Assembly (NCBI GenBank): GCA_023701385.1
Contig: JAMPXC010000013.1
Coordinates: forward strand, 1 to 64,000
DNA from: Pseudobdellovibrio sp.
Lineage (GTDB): Bacteria > Bdellovibrionota > Bdellovibrionia > Bdellovibrionales > Bdellovibrionaceae
Reading direction: 5' to 3'
DNA: 64,000 nt
A program made the position numbers and the translations under genes. The notes under the pieces are model-generated. The model was not told where the DNA came from and ran no database searches. It saw only the letters and a list, made by a program, of their open reading frames with translations. Shown here one piece after another: positions 25,877 through 34,566 of the stretch; position 1 is the first letter of the stretch, and every line of letters starts with the position of its first letter.

Positions 25877-26926
25877 CTATTTAGTTTTAACGATGTCTGG
25901 TAAAGAAAGTAAACTTTGATCACCACCAACATTTAATTGTGTTGGATGTACGTAGTTTGCAAATCTTCCCGTATCAACTGAGTACGTACCACGGAAGTTT
26001 TCACGACCGATCTCGTAAACATCACCCGACAAACCAGATTTAGCCGATTTACCAGTGAAACCATTTACCGTAGGAATGCGGTCAACTATGTAAGAGCCTT
26101 GCTCTAGGATATCTTCTTGCTTGATTTCGCCCTTGGCAATACGACCCATTGTTACTGAGTATTCGATACTCGCTGCTTTGCTTGAACGAACTTGGTCTCT
26201 GGTTAAGGCGAAGTTCCATAATAATTGGGCTTGTTGGTCTGCATAACGTGATAAACTTGGATCATCTGCTACTTCTGCCGCATAAACTTTGATAAGCGGT
26301 GTACCAGCTGGTACTAAGTAATTTAAATAAGCGATGGCTCTGTTTTCATGACGAGTACAACCATGTGAACGTAAGTCAGCAAATAAAGAGAAGAAACCCT
26401 TTTTCGCGCGGTTAATAAATTTATCTTCGTCAGCGCCCCAGCCAATCGTTCCGTGCATCCATTGACCGAAAGCATTTGGTTCAGCTAAAGCGGCGTACCA
26501 GCCGAAAGCTCCACGCATTTCACCACCGTTAGGCATGTACTTATCTTTAAACCATTTTGTGGCACCTTTATCTGGTTCTGGCGGCATTGGAAGAGCTGGG
26601 TCATACCACGAAGGATAGTTTTTAGCGTTATCTTGATAGAATTTTACCCATTGAGAGATACGATAGGTGCCTAAGATAGTTTGTTGGTTCTCTTCATTAC
26701 GTTTACCGGCTAACATGACCGTTTCAAAAACCATTTTATGGGCGCAACCTGGAGACGTGTAACAGATCTCATAAACACGAGTTTTTTCTGTCGCGATATT
26801 TTGAATCACTATGTATTTCGGTTTCGATTTCGATTGGGCCGAAGCTTCTTGCACTGTAAAATTCACGATCAATGCTGTAGCTAGGCCAATAGTTTTCGAG
26901 AAATTAATGATAGTTTGTCTTTTCAC
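25877..26926 (-). CDS. L,D-transpeptidase (YkuD family), exported
   Basis: A 349-residue protein from GTG 26926, which follows a perfect AGGAGG; the longer frame upstream lacks a ribosome-binding site. It has a signal peptide (FSKTIGLATALIVNFTV... ending ASA) and a YkuD domain with HGTIGW and the catalytic SHGCTR motif. These periplasmic cysteine enzymes form 3-3 peptidoglycan crosslinks or attach proteins to peptidoglycan. In Bdellovibrio such enzymes modify predator and prey walls; that role here is inference. Confidence 0.9.
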   Translation of the reverse strand: MKRQTIINFSKTIGLATALIVNFTVQEASAQSKSKPKYIVIQNIATEKTRVYEICYTSPGCAHKMVFETVMLAGKRNEENQQTILGTYRISQWVKFYQDNAKNYPSWYDPALPMPPEPDKGATKWFKDKYMPNGGEMRGAFGWYAALAEPNAFGQWMHGTIGWGADEDKFINRAKKGFFSLFADLRSHGCTRHENRAIAYLNYLVPAGTPLIKVYAAEVADDPSLSRYADQQAQLLWNFALTRDQVRSSKAASIEYSVTMGRIAKGEIKQEDILEQGSYIVDRIPTVNGFTGKSAKSGLSGDVYEIGRENFRGTYSVDTGRFANYVHPTQLNVGGDQSLLSLPDIVKTK

Positions 26927-27058
26927 AAATCCTCCTACAAAAGGGGTTTTTATTGGGTTAGGGTGAGGCAGAAAAATAACACCGCTTTTGTTTGATTTGG
27001 AAAAAAACATGGCCTGTAAGAAAAAGTGAAAAGACTGTAAAACAGATAGACAGTAAGA

Positions 27059-27089
27059 AAAAAGGCCTTAAAAGATTTAAGGCCTTTTT
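27059..27089 (-). terminator. Bidirectional-looking terminator
   Basis: A perfect 14-bp stem (27059-27072 with 27076-27089) with a 3-nt loop and T tracts on both strands, 30 nt past the stop of the gene at 27119-27718. Confidence 0.85.
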
Positions 27090-27118
27090 AGCTTTAAGCA
27101 TGTAAAAAATGACTAGCG

Positions 27119-27718
27119 CTAGAAGCGTTTTTCTGAAGATGTGTCTTTCGATTTAGAACCAAAAAGTGTGTCGGTTTTATCAACTGACTCACCTTTTTCT
27201 TCAGATGTTGAAGAAACGTCATGAGCGCCACACTCTTTAAAGATGGCTTTGGCTTTCTCAACCCACTCGCCTTGCCCAGCATGAACTGATAAAAGCATTC
27301 CCCCTTCTTTAACAGAAGATTCAAAGCGTTTAGCTTCGTATTCAGGAATACCCATACCCACTAAGGCTCCGGCAATACCGCCAAGGGCACCGCCCATACC
27401 GGCTCCCCCTAATGTCGCTAAAATCGGGCCTGCGGCAACAAAAGGGCCAAGGCCTGGAATAGCTAAGGTCCCAATGCCCGCAAGCCAACCTAAGGCTCCG
27501 CCTAAGACAGCGCCTCCGGCAGCCCCGGCGGCGGCTCCTTCAGGGGCTTTTGTTTCTTTCTCATGGGCAAATTCTTTTGAGCCTTCGACTGTGGGCAGTA
27601 AGGCTGAAATATCTGAACTTAAAAAACCTTCGGCCTTTAAGCGACCTACCGCTGTTTCTAATGCGGCTCTTGTTTCAAATAAACCGTAAACGACTTTGTT
27701 TGCTTTACCAAATTCCAT
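27119..27718 (-). CDS. Glycine-zipper membrane protein, general-stress-like
   Basis: A 199-residue protein. Residues 8-45 (VVYGLFETRAALETAVGRLK) resemble the YflT/GSP17M start of general stress proteins. A long Gly/Ala-rich hydrophobic stretch (about 62-125, AAGAAGGAVLGGALGWLAG and more) forms a glycine-zipper pair of helices, followed by a DUF1269-like tail and a charged C-terminus. The membrane and stress role is inferred. It starts just after the BON lipoprotein gene. Confidence 0.65.
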   Translation of the reverse strand: MEFGKANKVVYGLFETRAALETAVGRLKAEGFLSSDISALLPTVEGSKEFAHEKETKAPEGAAAGAAGGAVLGGALGWLAGIGTLAIPGLGPFVAAGPILATLGGAGMGGALGGIAGALVGMGIPEYEAKRFESSVKEGGMLLSVHAGQGEWVEKAKAIFKECGAHDVSSTSEEKGESVDKTDTLFGSKSKDTSSEKRF

Positions 27719-27732
27719 CTCAATACCTCTTT

Positions 27733-28170
27733 CTATTCAGTTTTAGTTGTGACTTCTAATTGATTATTAATATTCTTCGCACCCGCACGGCGCGCGAGTT
27801 GTTCAACTCTGGATTTCTCAGCGACCGTTTCAACTGGCCCACGTAATGTGGTTAAACCTTGAAGAGTAATAATTTTTACGTTCTGCGCTTTCATCGATAA
27901 AGAATCATCGTCGGTTACGACTTCACGAATCTTAGCCGTAAGTGCCAGATCTTCTTTAGAGCCACGTGTTTGATCCATCGCCGTTAAAGCTTCATCACTG
28001 TCGCGGTCGCGCTTATTCATGGCCGTATTGTCGGCGTCTTTATATTCGTCAGAAGCAGTATTTCGTTCGTAAGTTGTACGACGGGCTTCTTCATCGCGTC
28101 GATAAGGATTATTTTTACAAGCAAAGCCTGCTGTTAAAACAATCGCTGCTAAAACTATTTTTATCATCAT
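27733..28170 (-). CDS. BON-domain lipoprotein
   Basis: The start at 28170 (first of two adjacent ATGs, after GAAGGAA) gives a lipoprotein signal peptide with Cys in GFACKN. A charged linker (residues 20-75) is followed by one BON domain (about 78-140, LTAKIREVVTDDDSLSMKAQ and ITLQGLTTLRGPV). BON domains bind lipids and stabilise the outer membrane, as in OsmY. It precedes a general-stress-like glycine-zipper gene by 14 bp, suggesting an osmotic or stress operon. Confidence 0.8.
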   Translation of the reverse strand: MMIKIVLAAIVLTAGFACKNNPYRRDEEARRTTYERNTASDEYKDADNTAMNKRDRDSDEALTAMDQTRGSKEDLALTAKIREVVTDDDSLSMKAQNVKIITLQGLTTLRGPVETVAEKSRVEQLARRAGAKNINNQLEVTTKTE

Positions 28171-28289
28171 AAATTCCTTCTTTTGTGTGTTAAAACTAGG
28201 AATGATATGCAGCGAATGTTGTGCCACTCAAAATCAAGTGATTTGAGTCGATGAGCCTCGTAAAAAGAGGTTTTTAAATTTTGATTGGT

Positions 28290-28841
28290 CTAATTTGGGG
28301 CAGATGTCCGATGACGCTTGATCTCGCATTGCAGATCAAAATTTTCGCCATTCACCATCAAAACACCGTCGTTGTTAATCACAGTCCAACGGTTTTCTTT
28401 GTTCATGGTTTTTTCTAAAGCATCCAGAAAATCTGACGGAATCGAATAAATCTCTAATTCATCTTTACGGTAAACGTCTTCTGAATTTAATTCGTTTAAC
28501 AAAACTTGGGGATCTTTATAAGTATAGACCTTAACGTGATCAGCACCTTTTGAGGCTTTATGCAGTCTACGTGCTGAAGGGTTACCGATTTCAACCCATA
28601 GTTTGATTCCACCCATCGGGTTTTTCACCGCCATCGTTGGATCGTCAGGATTATGTAAACCTTCGGCTGAAAATTCAAGGCCGTCTTCAAAACTTAGTGC
28701 GTACGCAAAGACACGTGTTAATAAATAAGTTAAACTTTCAGACGGATGTTGGGCCACACGAAAATCTAAAGATTCGTAAGACCCTTTATCAAGATCTGAA
28801 AGTTCAATTTTAAAACGGTAAAGCTTTGAAGGCAGAGCCAT
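28290..28841 (-). CDS. yaeQ: YaeQ family protein
   Basis: A 183-residue protein with the YaeQ pattern: AQHPSESLTYLLTRVFAYAL, EFSAEGLHNPDDPTM, WVEIGNPSARRLHKASKGAD and a nuclease-like core. YaeQ adopts a PD-(D/E)xK-like fold and its cellular role is unclear. Its start overlaps the upstream hypothetical gene by one base (TAATG), so the two are cotranscribed. Confidence 0.88.
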   Translation of the reverse strand: MALPSKLYRFKIELSDLDKGSYESLDFRVAQHPSESLTYLLTRVFAYALSFEDGLEFSAEGLHNPDDPTMAVKNPMGGIKLWVEIGNPSARRLHKASKGADHVKVYTYKDPQVLLNELNSEDVYRKDELEIYSIPSDFLDALEKTMNKENRWTVINNDGVLMVNGENFDLQCEIKRHRTSAPN

Positions 28842-29161
28842 TAGTCAGCGAAATCTTCGTCGTGCAATTCTTCAAGATTTGCGTATTGAATGTTTTTCGC
28901 TTCAACAACCACGATCGGCGTTTTTTTAAGCTTGTGCTTTTTTTCGATGTTGGCGCAAATGTTTTTGATAATTTGTAATAATTGATTCGCATTTAAATCA
29001 GTATCAAATTCGTATTCATCTGGCGGTAAAGCAAAAATTCTTTCGTCAGCGTCTGTAATGTAAGGGTAGCCTTCTTCATCGGCCATAGCCTTATCTAATT
29101 CACTGTAAATATCTTCTTTAGTTACGTCTTGGAGCATTACTTTTGCGATGAAAACTGGCAT
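28841..29161 (-). CDS. Hypothetical acidic protein upstream of yaeQ
   Basis: The ATG at 29161 (MPVFIAKVMLQDV) gives 106 residues and follows AAGGA at about 8 nt; the upstream extension is not needed. The protein is acidic and has a repeating alpha/beta feel (KEDIYSELDKAMADEEGYPY; LLQIIKNICANIEKKHK) but no recognised domain. It is coupled to yaeQ by a one-base overlap, which suggests a joint function. Confidence 0.6.
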   Translation of the reverse strand: MPVFIAKVMLQDVTKEDIYSELDKAMADEEGYPYITDADERIFALPPDEYEFDTDLNANQLLQIIKNICANIEKKHKLKKTPIVVVEAKNIQYANLEELHDEDFAD

Positions 29162-29237
29162 TGGAATATCCTTTGTTATTTGAAGGCCACAACATGACAA
29201 AAGATCCGCTCAAAGGCCAGAACTTTTAATAAAAAGT

Positions 29238-29528
29238 CTAATTTTTCCAGCACGAAACTTTATCTTTATTGCAGATACTGATAATTGTTCCACTATGGCA
29301 TTGAGCCACGACCTCTTTAGTAGCTTCTTCTTCTGACTTACCGATGGCGCGATACGTTTTTCCAACACCTGATAATTTACAAGTGTACGTGGCCACGATT
29401 TTTCCAGCCGACCAGTCAACCGCCATGGTGCCTTTATTTTTTTCGTCTTCTGGGTTTACAACTTTTAAACCACAGGCTGACACCATTAACGCAAGAACTA
29501 GAATTGAAATTTTAGATAAGTGATTCAT
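29238..29528 (-). CDS. Small lipoprotein
   Basis: A 96-residue protein with a lipobox ending VSAC (Cys19). The mature part has four further cysteines in YTCKL, AQCHSG, SICNK and VSCWKN. No family recognised. It diverges from another lipoprotein gene across 45 bp; each lies next to the other's promoter. Confidence 0.72.
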   Translation of the reverse strand: MNHLSKISILVLALMVSACGLKVVNPEDEKNKGTMAVDWSAGKIVATYTCKLSGVGKTYRAIGKSEEEATKEVVAQCHSGTIISICNKDKVSCWKN

Positions 29529-29573
29529 ACTTTTTATGATAAACTTTTGAGAAGCTTTTAAAAAGGATTTAAT

Positions 29574-30179
29574 ATGCGTTTACGAATTGGTCTAGTTCTT
29601 CTCTTACTTTCAGGCTGTGCCCAAAAACAAATTATTTTAAAAAGCAGCGAACTTAAACCTCTGCCCGTTGCCGCTGGTGAAAACGCATCAATCACAAAAT
29701 ACAAAGGCCAGTTAAACGTTTTAAAATTCAAAGATGACCGCACAGACAAAACTAAACTGGGCATGGCAAGTACCGGTATGCGTAATACCGACACTCCGAT
29801 TTATTTAGATATTCCTGTTGATGAATACATTCAGAGCCGATTTCGTTCTGAATTAGCAAAACATGGTGTGGAAGTTAGCGAAAATGCCGCTTATTCAATT
29901 CGCGGAGTAATTAAAAAAATTAAACTTTTTGAAAGTAATGTCAGCGCGGCTTTAGAAAAATCAAACTGCGAAATTGAAATGGAATTTGATATTTTACCGG
30001 CTCGCGAAAAGACTCCGGTTTATCATGGAACTATTTCCATGACTGGAAGTGGATCTAACTTTGCGTTAGATACAACGAGCTCAAATGGTGCCGCTCTTGA
30101 AACCTGTACGCAAGGATTAGCTGAACAGTTCTTAAAAAATAACGACTTACGTAAACGCTTTGGAATCAAAGAGCTTTAA
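29574..30179 (+). CDS. YajG-like lipoprotein
   Basis: A 201-residue lipoprotein with lipobox LLSGC (Cys15) and AAGGA before the ATG. Residues 85-110 (DIPVDEYIQSRFRSELAKHGVEV) and the following beta-strands resemble YajG/lipoprotein assembly-type domains in which a helix precedes a sheet. Likely an outer-membrane or periplasm-facing lipoprotein; function unknown. Confidence 0.62.
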   Translation: MRLRIGLVLLLLSGCAQKQIILKSSELKPLPVAAGENASITKYKGQLNVLKFKDDRTDKTKLGMASTGMRNTDTPIYLDIPVDEYIQSRFRSELAKHGVEVSENAAYSIRGVIKKIKLFESNVSAALEKSNCEIEMEFDILPAREKTPVYHGTISMTGSGSNFALDTTSSNGAALETCTQGLAEQFLKNNDLRKRFGIKEL

Positions 30180-30184
30180 TTAAA

Positions 30185-30838
30185 TTATTTCGTAAATACG
30201 GGAACATTATCAAATAACAAGCCCACAGTTAAATAGCTGCCAGATAAATCCATATCTTCGGCAGCATTATTGATATTTGTGGCTTTTAGGCTTGAAACTT
30301 TATTGTGTTCATAGCCAGCTTCAATGGTGAAAAAGAAACTTTTATACCCGACAGCCACTGATGCTCCTGCAAAAGCCATTGGTGAAGAAAAACCTTTTTT
30401 ATCTAAAGAGCCATCAACTGTGCCCGTTTTTAATTTTAGTTCAGTGCTTGTAGCCCCTGCTCCAGCGACTACATCAAATTTAAAATAATCACGATTTACA
30501 ATAGGCGCACGCACGACACCGGCGAAAACTTGTTGAGTTAAATCGGTTTTATACTCAGTGGCTGAATTAGGTGTAGCTTCTTCTTCAGTGACCATGCGTT
30601 GTGTATAGCGGAAACCTGCTTGAATAAATTTGAAGGCCGGTAAAGTAATTTCAACACCGTATTGGTTGATCATATCCAGCTTCTTCATACTTTGCGCTTC
30701 AAGGCTATCGTTGACATCTTTTGGGTCAATTTGTGTTGAACCTAAAAATAGTCGTCCTTGACCACGGTCTGCAGCTTGAGCAAAAGAGCAAAGTAAAGTT
30801 AATGAAATGACCGCAAGAATAGAGTGTTTTTTTAGCAT
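30185..30838 (-). CDS. Outer-membrane beta-barrel-like protein
   Basis: A 217-residue protein with a signal peptide (ending AQAAD) and alternating strand-like segments (YGVEITLPAFKFIQAGFRYTQ; VAVGYKSFFFTIEAGYEHNK). An eight-stranded porin or OmpW-like barrel is plausible. The last segment (YLTVGLLFDNVPVF) is strand-like but does not end in an aromatic residue. It converges with the YajG-like gene, five bases apart. Confidence 0.6.
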   Translation of the reverse strand: MLKKHSILAVISLTLLCSFAQAADRGQGRLFLGSTQIDPKDVNDSLEAQSMKKLDMINQYGVEITLPAFKFIQAGFRYTQRMVTEEEATPNSATEYKTDLTQQVFAGVVRAPIVNRDYFKFDVVAGAGATSTELKLKTGTVDGSLDKKGFSSPMAFAGASVAVGYKSFFFTIEAGYEHNKVSSLKATNINNAAEDMDLSGSYLTVGLLFDNVPVFTK

Positions 30839-30973
30839 GATGGCTTCCTTATTAGGATTAGTTTAAAGAATGACCATTTACTGCTCAAGTCCTAATTCTC
30901 AAGTAGGTTTTAACTAGAATTTTACATTTTCTTCATATTGCCACAGACCAATTGTCAGCCTACAAAAACGCGT

Positions 30974-31405
30974 ATGAAACCTATGCGCTTATTATTCATT
31001 ATTTTGGCGACTGTATTTACGACTAAAACTTTTGCTACCGACGTTAAAACTTTAACTTGTTCAACAGCGAAAAGTGAAATTCATTCCGTAGTGGTTGATT
31101 TTCCAAGATCAGTAAATCCTTTAAGCCCGTTCATTGGGTTTCTTTCTTTTACCGCTACTGTTTCTGTTTATAAATACGATGTAAAAGTTTATGAAAACAA
31201 AAATGTGCGTGTGACTCCTGAAGTGTACACGACCGATATCAATCTTCGTGGCGATGCTGAAGGTCTTTACTTACGTCTTTACCCACAAGTGGTCGAAGGT
31301 GAATTTTCACATTACATCGGCCAACTCTTTATTAACGACCTTGATAAAAAAGCTTATTTCAACTTTAAAGACATTAGCGACCAACCTGGATTAGATTGCC
31401 GCTAG
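30974..31405 (+). CDS. Small exported protein of unknown function
   Basis: The start is ATG 30974 or the next in-frame ATG at 30983; both give a signal peptide (MRLLFIILATVFTTKTFA) and a mature part of about 120 residues with two cysteines. An earlier ATG at 30938 would add an unlikely polar extension. Strand-rich, no family recognised. Confidence 0.6.
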   Translation: MKPMRLLFIILATVFTTKTFATDVKTLTCSTAKSEIHSVVVDFPRSVNPLSPFIGFLSFTATVSVYKYDVKVYENKNVRVTPEVYTTDINLRGDAEGLYLRLYPQVVEGEFSHYIGQLFINDLDKKAYFNFKDISDQPGLDCR

Positions 31406-31505
31406 CCTTATTCGCCGACTAGACTTATGATTTAAAACCATAGACCTGATCGCTGGCAAAAACTTGTCGCGCCGCTCAATATCAAAGTGAGACTTGCCGA
31501 TAAGT

Positions 31506-32549
31506 ATGCGTATGTCATCGAAGACTCTTAAGGCTGAAGAATTAGCTGAACTATCAGATTCTGATATTTTAAAACTGCGTTTTAAAAATATCGCGCTCAA
31601 TATTTCTGAAACAGAAATTCAGGAATATATTAATCAGCTTTACTCTGAACTTGAAGCCAAAGGTCTTACCTTTAAACCGCAAATTTTCTTTGGTGATGAA
31701 TGGTTTAGCCCTGAAGGTATGAACGCTATCGCCGTTCCTTTTTACTTAGCCAATACCCGCCTTAAACATTTAGAAAAATCACAAATGTTAGAGGTTGAAG
31801 GTGGCGATCCTGAATACTTCATGAAGCTTTTACGCCATGAAGCCGGTCACTGCTTTGACCACTGTTATAAATTTTCAAAAAGAAAAAAATGGAGCCAAGT
31901 TTTTGGGTCTCCTGATAAAGACTACGCCCCTGAAACTTACCGTCCACAGCCTTTTTCAAAAGGTTATGTAAAACACTTAGAACGTTGGTACGCCCAAGCT
32001 CACCCAGATGAAGATTTTGCTGAGACATTTGCGGTGTGGCTATCACCCAATATCGATTGGAAAAAAGAATACAGCAAGTGGCCAGGGGCTTTAAAAAAAT
32101 TAAATTACATGGAATCTTTAGCTAAAGAGAGTGTGAAACTTAGAAACACTTCGGAAAAAGGCCGCGTTCCAAGTAATGTTGCTAATCTTACTTCTACTCT
32201 TGAAAAATATTATCAAAAACGTCGTCGTGAAAACGCCGATGAATATCCTGATTTTTATGACACTGATCTTAAAACGATTTTTAACGGCGACACAGCGTTA
32301 AAGTCAGAATTCTCGGCGCGCAGGTTCATGAAACGCCATAAGAAAGATATCGTGGCTACAGTGGCTTGGGCAACGCACGAGCGCAAATTCACGATCGACG
32401 CGTTAGTTAAGCGTCTGACGGATCGCTGCGCACAACTTCATTTAAGGCTAGGAAAATCTGAAAACCAGACTACGATGGAAGTAGCAAGCTTTCTTACGAG
32501 TCTGGTGAAGAATTATTTATTCACTGGAAAGTTTAAAAGAGAGGCGTAA
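31506..32549 (+). CDS. Peptidase_Mx-type zinc metallopeptidase
   Basis: A 347-residue cytosolic protein. HEAGH (residues 111-115) is a HExxH zinc site, and a downstream DEDFAETFAVWL supplies the third ligand, the Peptidase_Mx (PF15887) pattern. The start is uncertain: ATG 31506 or 31512, since TTG at 31494 lacks support. Only 3 bp separate it from an ATP-grasp ligase, so the two probably act on the same substrate, perhaps a peptide. Confidence 0.78.
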   Translation: MRMSSKTLKAEELAELSDSDILKLRFKNIALNISETEIQEYINQLYSELEAKGLTFKPQIFFGDEWFSPEGMNAIAVPFYLANTRLKHLEKSQMLEVEGGDPEYFMKLLRHEAGHCFDHCYKFSKRKKWSQVFGSPDKDYAPETYRPQPFSKGYVKHLERWYAQAHPDEDFAETFAVWLSPNIDWKKEYSKWPGALKKLNYMESLAKESVKLRNTSEKGRVPSNVANLTSTLEKYYQKRRRENADEYPDFYDTDLKTIFNGDTALKSEFSARRFMKRHKKDIVATVAWATHERKFTIDALVKRLTDRCAQLHLRLGKSENQTTMEVASFLTSLVKNYLFTGKFKREA

Positions 32550-32552
32550 ATT

Positions 32553-33554
32553 ATGAAATCACTTAAGATAGTACTTCTATTTGATTTATCATTAAAGCTG
32601 GCTCCCGAACAGTATGGCGAATATTGGAATACTCCCGATTGGAAAACTGAAAAAGATGTGAAAAATACATTGATTAAGTTAGGCCACCAAGTCATTCCTT
32701 TCGGTATTCATGACGACATCGAACCTTTCTTAAATATCGTGCGCGAACAAAAACCTGATTTAGTATTTAACATGTCTGAAGCTTTTCAGGGTAAACGTGA
32801 TTTTGAACCAAACCTAACTGCCCTTATGCAGTTAATGGGTGTACCTTTCACAGGGGCAGGACCAATGAGTTTACAACTTTGCAAAGATAAAGGTTTAACG
32901 AAAGCGATTTTAGATTATCACGAAATTAATATTCCGAAATTTGTGGTTGCTAAAAAAGGCCGCGCTATTCAGCCGCTAAAAAACTTTCCTTTCCCCGCTT
33001 TTATTAAACCACTCGATTTAGAGTCTTCAGAAGGTATTTCGCAAAGTTCTTTTGTTAAAGACGAAAAAGAAGCTTTAGCGCGCGTTAAGTTTATTCATAA
33101 TTCGTTAGGCGCTGATGCGATCATCGAAGAATTTATCGATGGCCGCGAAGTTTACGTTTCTATTTTAGGAAACGAAAACTTAAAAGTATTCCCGCCGCGT
33201 GAATTATTTTTTAAAGCTAAATCTGAAGACGAACCTAAGTTTGCCACTTATAAATCAAAGTGGGATCAATCTTACCGTAAAAAGTGGGGCATTGATTCTG
33301 ACTGGGCCAAATCTTTTCCAGAACCTGTTCAGAAAAAATTGAACGAAGTTTGCAAAAAGATTTACCGTCTTTTAGGTATTCAAGGTTTTGGCCGTATTGA
33401 TTTACGTATTCGCGGTGATGAAATCTATTTCATCGAAGCTAATCCAAACCCGTCGATCGCTAAAAAAGAAGACTACGCCCTCTCAGCTAAAAAATCTGGT
33501 GTAGAATACGACGAGTTAATCGCAAAAATTGTTTCCTTGTCATTAAGCGCTTAG
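32553..33554 (+). CDS. D-Ala-D-Ala-ligase-like ATP-grasp enzyme
   Basis: A 333-residue ATP-grasp protein with the D-Ala-D-Ala ligase layout: N-terminal HDDIEPF, substrate loop MGVPFTGAGPMSLQLCKDKG, central ADAIIEEFIDGREVYVS and the metal-binding C-terminal FGRIDLRIRGDEIYFIEANPNPS. It should ligate a carboxylate to an amine with ATP, but the preceding metallopeptidase suggests a peptide-like product other than D-Ala-D-Ala. It follows the peptidase gene after 3 bp. Confidence 0.85.
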   Translation: MKSLKIVLLFDLSLKLAPEQYGEYWNTPDWKTEKDVKNTLIKLGHQVIPFGIHDDIEPFLNIVREQKPDLVFNMSEAFQGKRDFEPNLTALMQLMGVPFTGAGPMSLQLCKDKGLTKAILDYHEINIPKFVVAKKGRAIQPLKNFPFPAFIKPLDLESSEGISQSSFVKDEKEALARVKFIHNSLGADAIIEEFIDGREVYVSILGNENLKVFPPRELFFKAKSEDEPKFATYKSKWDQSYRKKWGIDSDWAKSFPEPVQKKLNEVCKKIYRLLGIQGFGRIDLRIRGDEIYFIEANPNPSIAKKEDYALSAKKSGVEYDELIAKIVSLSLSA

Positions 33555-33573
33555 TTCTGCTTAAGTAGACATA

Positions 33574-33915
33574 ATGGAAAATAAATCTGAACTGGTTATC
33601 ACTGACTTAGTTGTTGGTGATGGTATCGCCGCCGATAAAGGCGCTTTAATTACTTACAACTACACTGGCACTTTAGAAGACGGGTCAAAATTTGATTCCT
33701 CTTATGATCATGGCCGCCCGCTTGAAATCGTTTTAAGTTCTAAAAAGTTAATTCAAGGCTTCTACTTAGGAATGATGGGCATGAAAGTTGGCGGCAAACG
33801 CAGGCTTTTTGTGCCAGCAGCCTTAGGTTATGGTGAACAGGCAAAACCGCGCATTCCTGCAAATTCTAACCTAATTTTTGAAATCGAGCTTTTAGAAGTA
33901 CGCCCCCGCGAATAA
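33574..33915 (+). CDS. FKBP-type peptidyl-prolyl isomerase
   Basis: A 113-residue cytosolic FKBP: YTGTLEDGSKFDSSYD, GFYLGMMGMKVGGKRRLFVP and a final IPANSNLIFEIELLEV. It is a folding catalyst with the standard FKBP length. Its stop is followed in the same frame by 48 sense codons of a DUF2239-like C-terminus, an unusual join. It follows the ATP-grasp gene by 19 bp. Confidence 0.93.
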   Translation: MENKSELVITDLVVGDGIAADKGALITYNYTGTLEDGSKFDSSYDHGRPLEIVLSSKKLIQGFYLGMMGMKVGGKRRLFVPAALGYGEQAKPRIPANSNLIFEIELLEVRPRE

Positions 33916-34062
33916 TTTTATCCGGGTGATATTGAAAACTACGAAGAAGCTCTGCGTGCGTTATACCGTAAAGATAAAGAACGTTTTGTAAGTGAAATCA
34001 AAGCTTGGCCACGCGATGTGCAAAAGCACATTTTTGAACTTACAAAGCCGGTCTTTGCATAA
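33916..34062 (+). pseudogene. DUF2239 C-terminal remnant
   Basis: Directly after the FKBP stop and in the same frame, 48 sense codons encode FYPGDIENYEEALRALYRKD, FVSEIKAWPRDVQKHIFEL and an ending, matching the C-terminus of DUF2239 proteins (normally about 190 residues). There is no start codon of its own and no N-terminal part. Either it is a leftover from replacement of the 5' part of a DUF2239 gene by FKBP, or it is reached by stop readthrough. Confidence 0.7.
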
Positions 34063-34074
34063 CAAGATTTGTTT

Positions 34075-34563
34075 ATGTTTAAAAAAGTACTTCTTATTTC
34101 TAGTTTACTTTTCTCTCAAGCCTTACTGGCTGCTGACGAAGTTTTAGATTTAAATGCGACTTTTCAAGTTCCCGTGCCTTCTGAAAAGTTTGCGCACCTA
34201 GCAAATTTTGAAATCACGAACTATCAAATCATTATCAACAATAAAGGTGTCGTCACAATGGCGTACACCTTACCTGAAGATTTAAGCGGCGAACAAATTA
34301 CCATTGTACTGCCACTTGTTTCGGATAATAACGGCAACCACTTATTCAAAGGTGAAAAAGGAACTGCCGACTGTACGGGTGAGTGGACCTCTTTAGAGTG
34401 TGGTGTTCGTTTTGAAAATTTAAATATCCAACAAGGCAAAGTAATCGCTCACCTGTTTGCCAAGTATGGTTACAATCAAGAAACTAAAAACCGCATGCTC
34501 GTTAGTCAAATGTTTGCAAAAGACCCTACAGGTTTACTTAAAACTAACAGCACGAAAGAATAA
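34075..34563 (+). CDS. Small exported protein of unknown function
   Basis: ATG 34075 is preferred over TTG 34069; it gives a signal peptide (FKKVLLISSLLFSQALLA, then ADE). The mature part (about 140 residues) is beta-rich with two cysteines (TADCTGEWTSLECG). It precedes an MFS transporter gene by 3 nt, so the two may be cotranscribed. No family recognised. Confidence 0.6.
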   Translation: MFKKVLLISSLLFSQALLAADEVLDLNATFQVPVPSEKFAHLANFEITNYQIIINNKGVVTMAYTLPEDLSGEQITIVLPLVSDNNGNHLFKGEKGTADCTGEWTSLECGVRFENLNIQQGKVIAHLFAKYGYNQETKNRMLVSQMFAKDPTGLLKTNSTKE

Positions 34564-34566
34564 GCT

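Noticed and set aside
28250-28275. CCTC/GAGG hairpin with T run downstream of yaeQ
   Set aside because: The stem is only 4 bp and the T run points to the plus strand where no gene ends.
31496-31503. Perfect sigma28-like -10 sequence GCCGATAA
   Set aside because: It sits 2 nt before the start codon at 31506 and has no TAAA-type -35 at 15 bp, so a promoter here is implausible.
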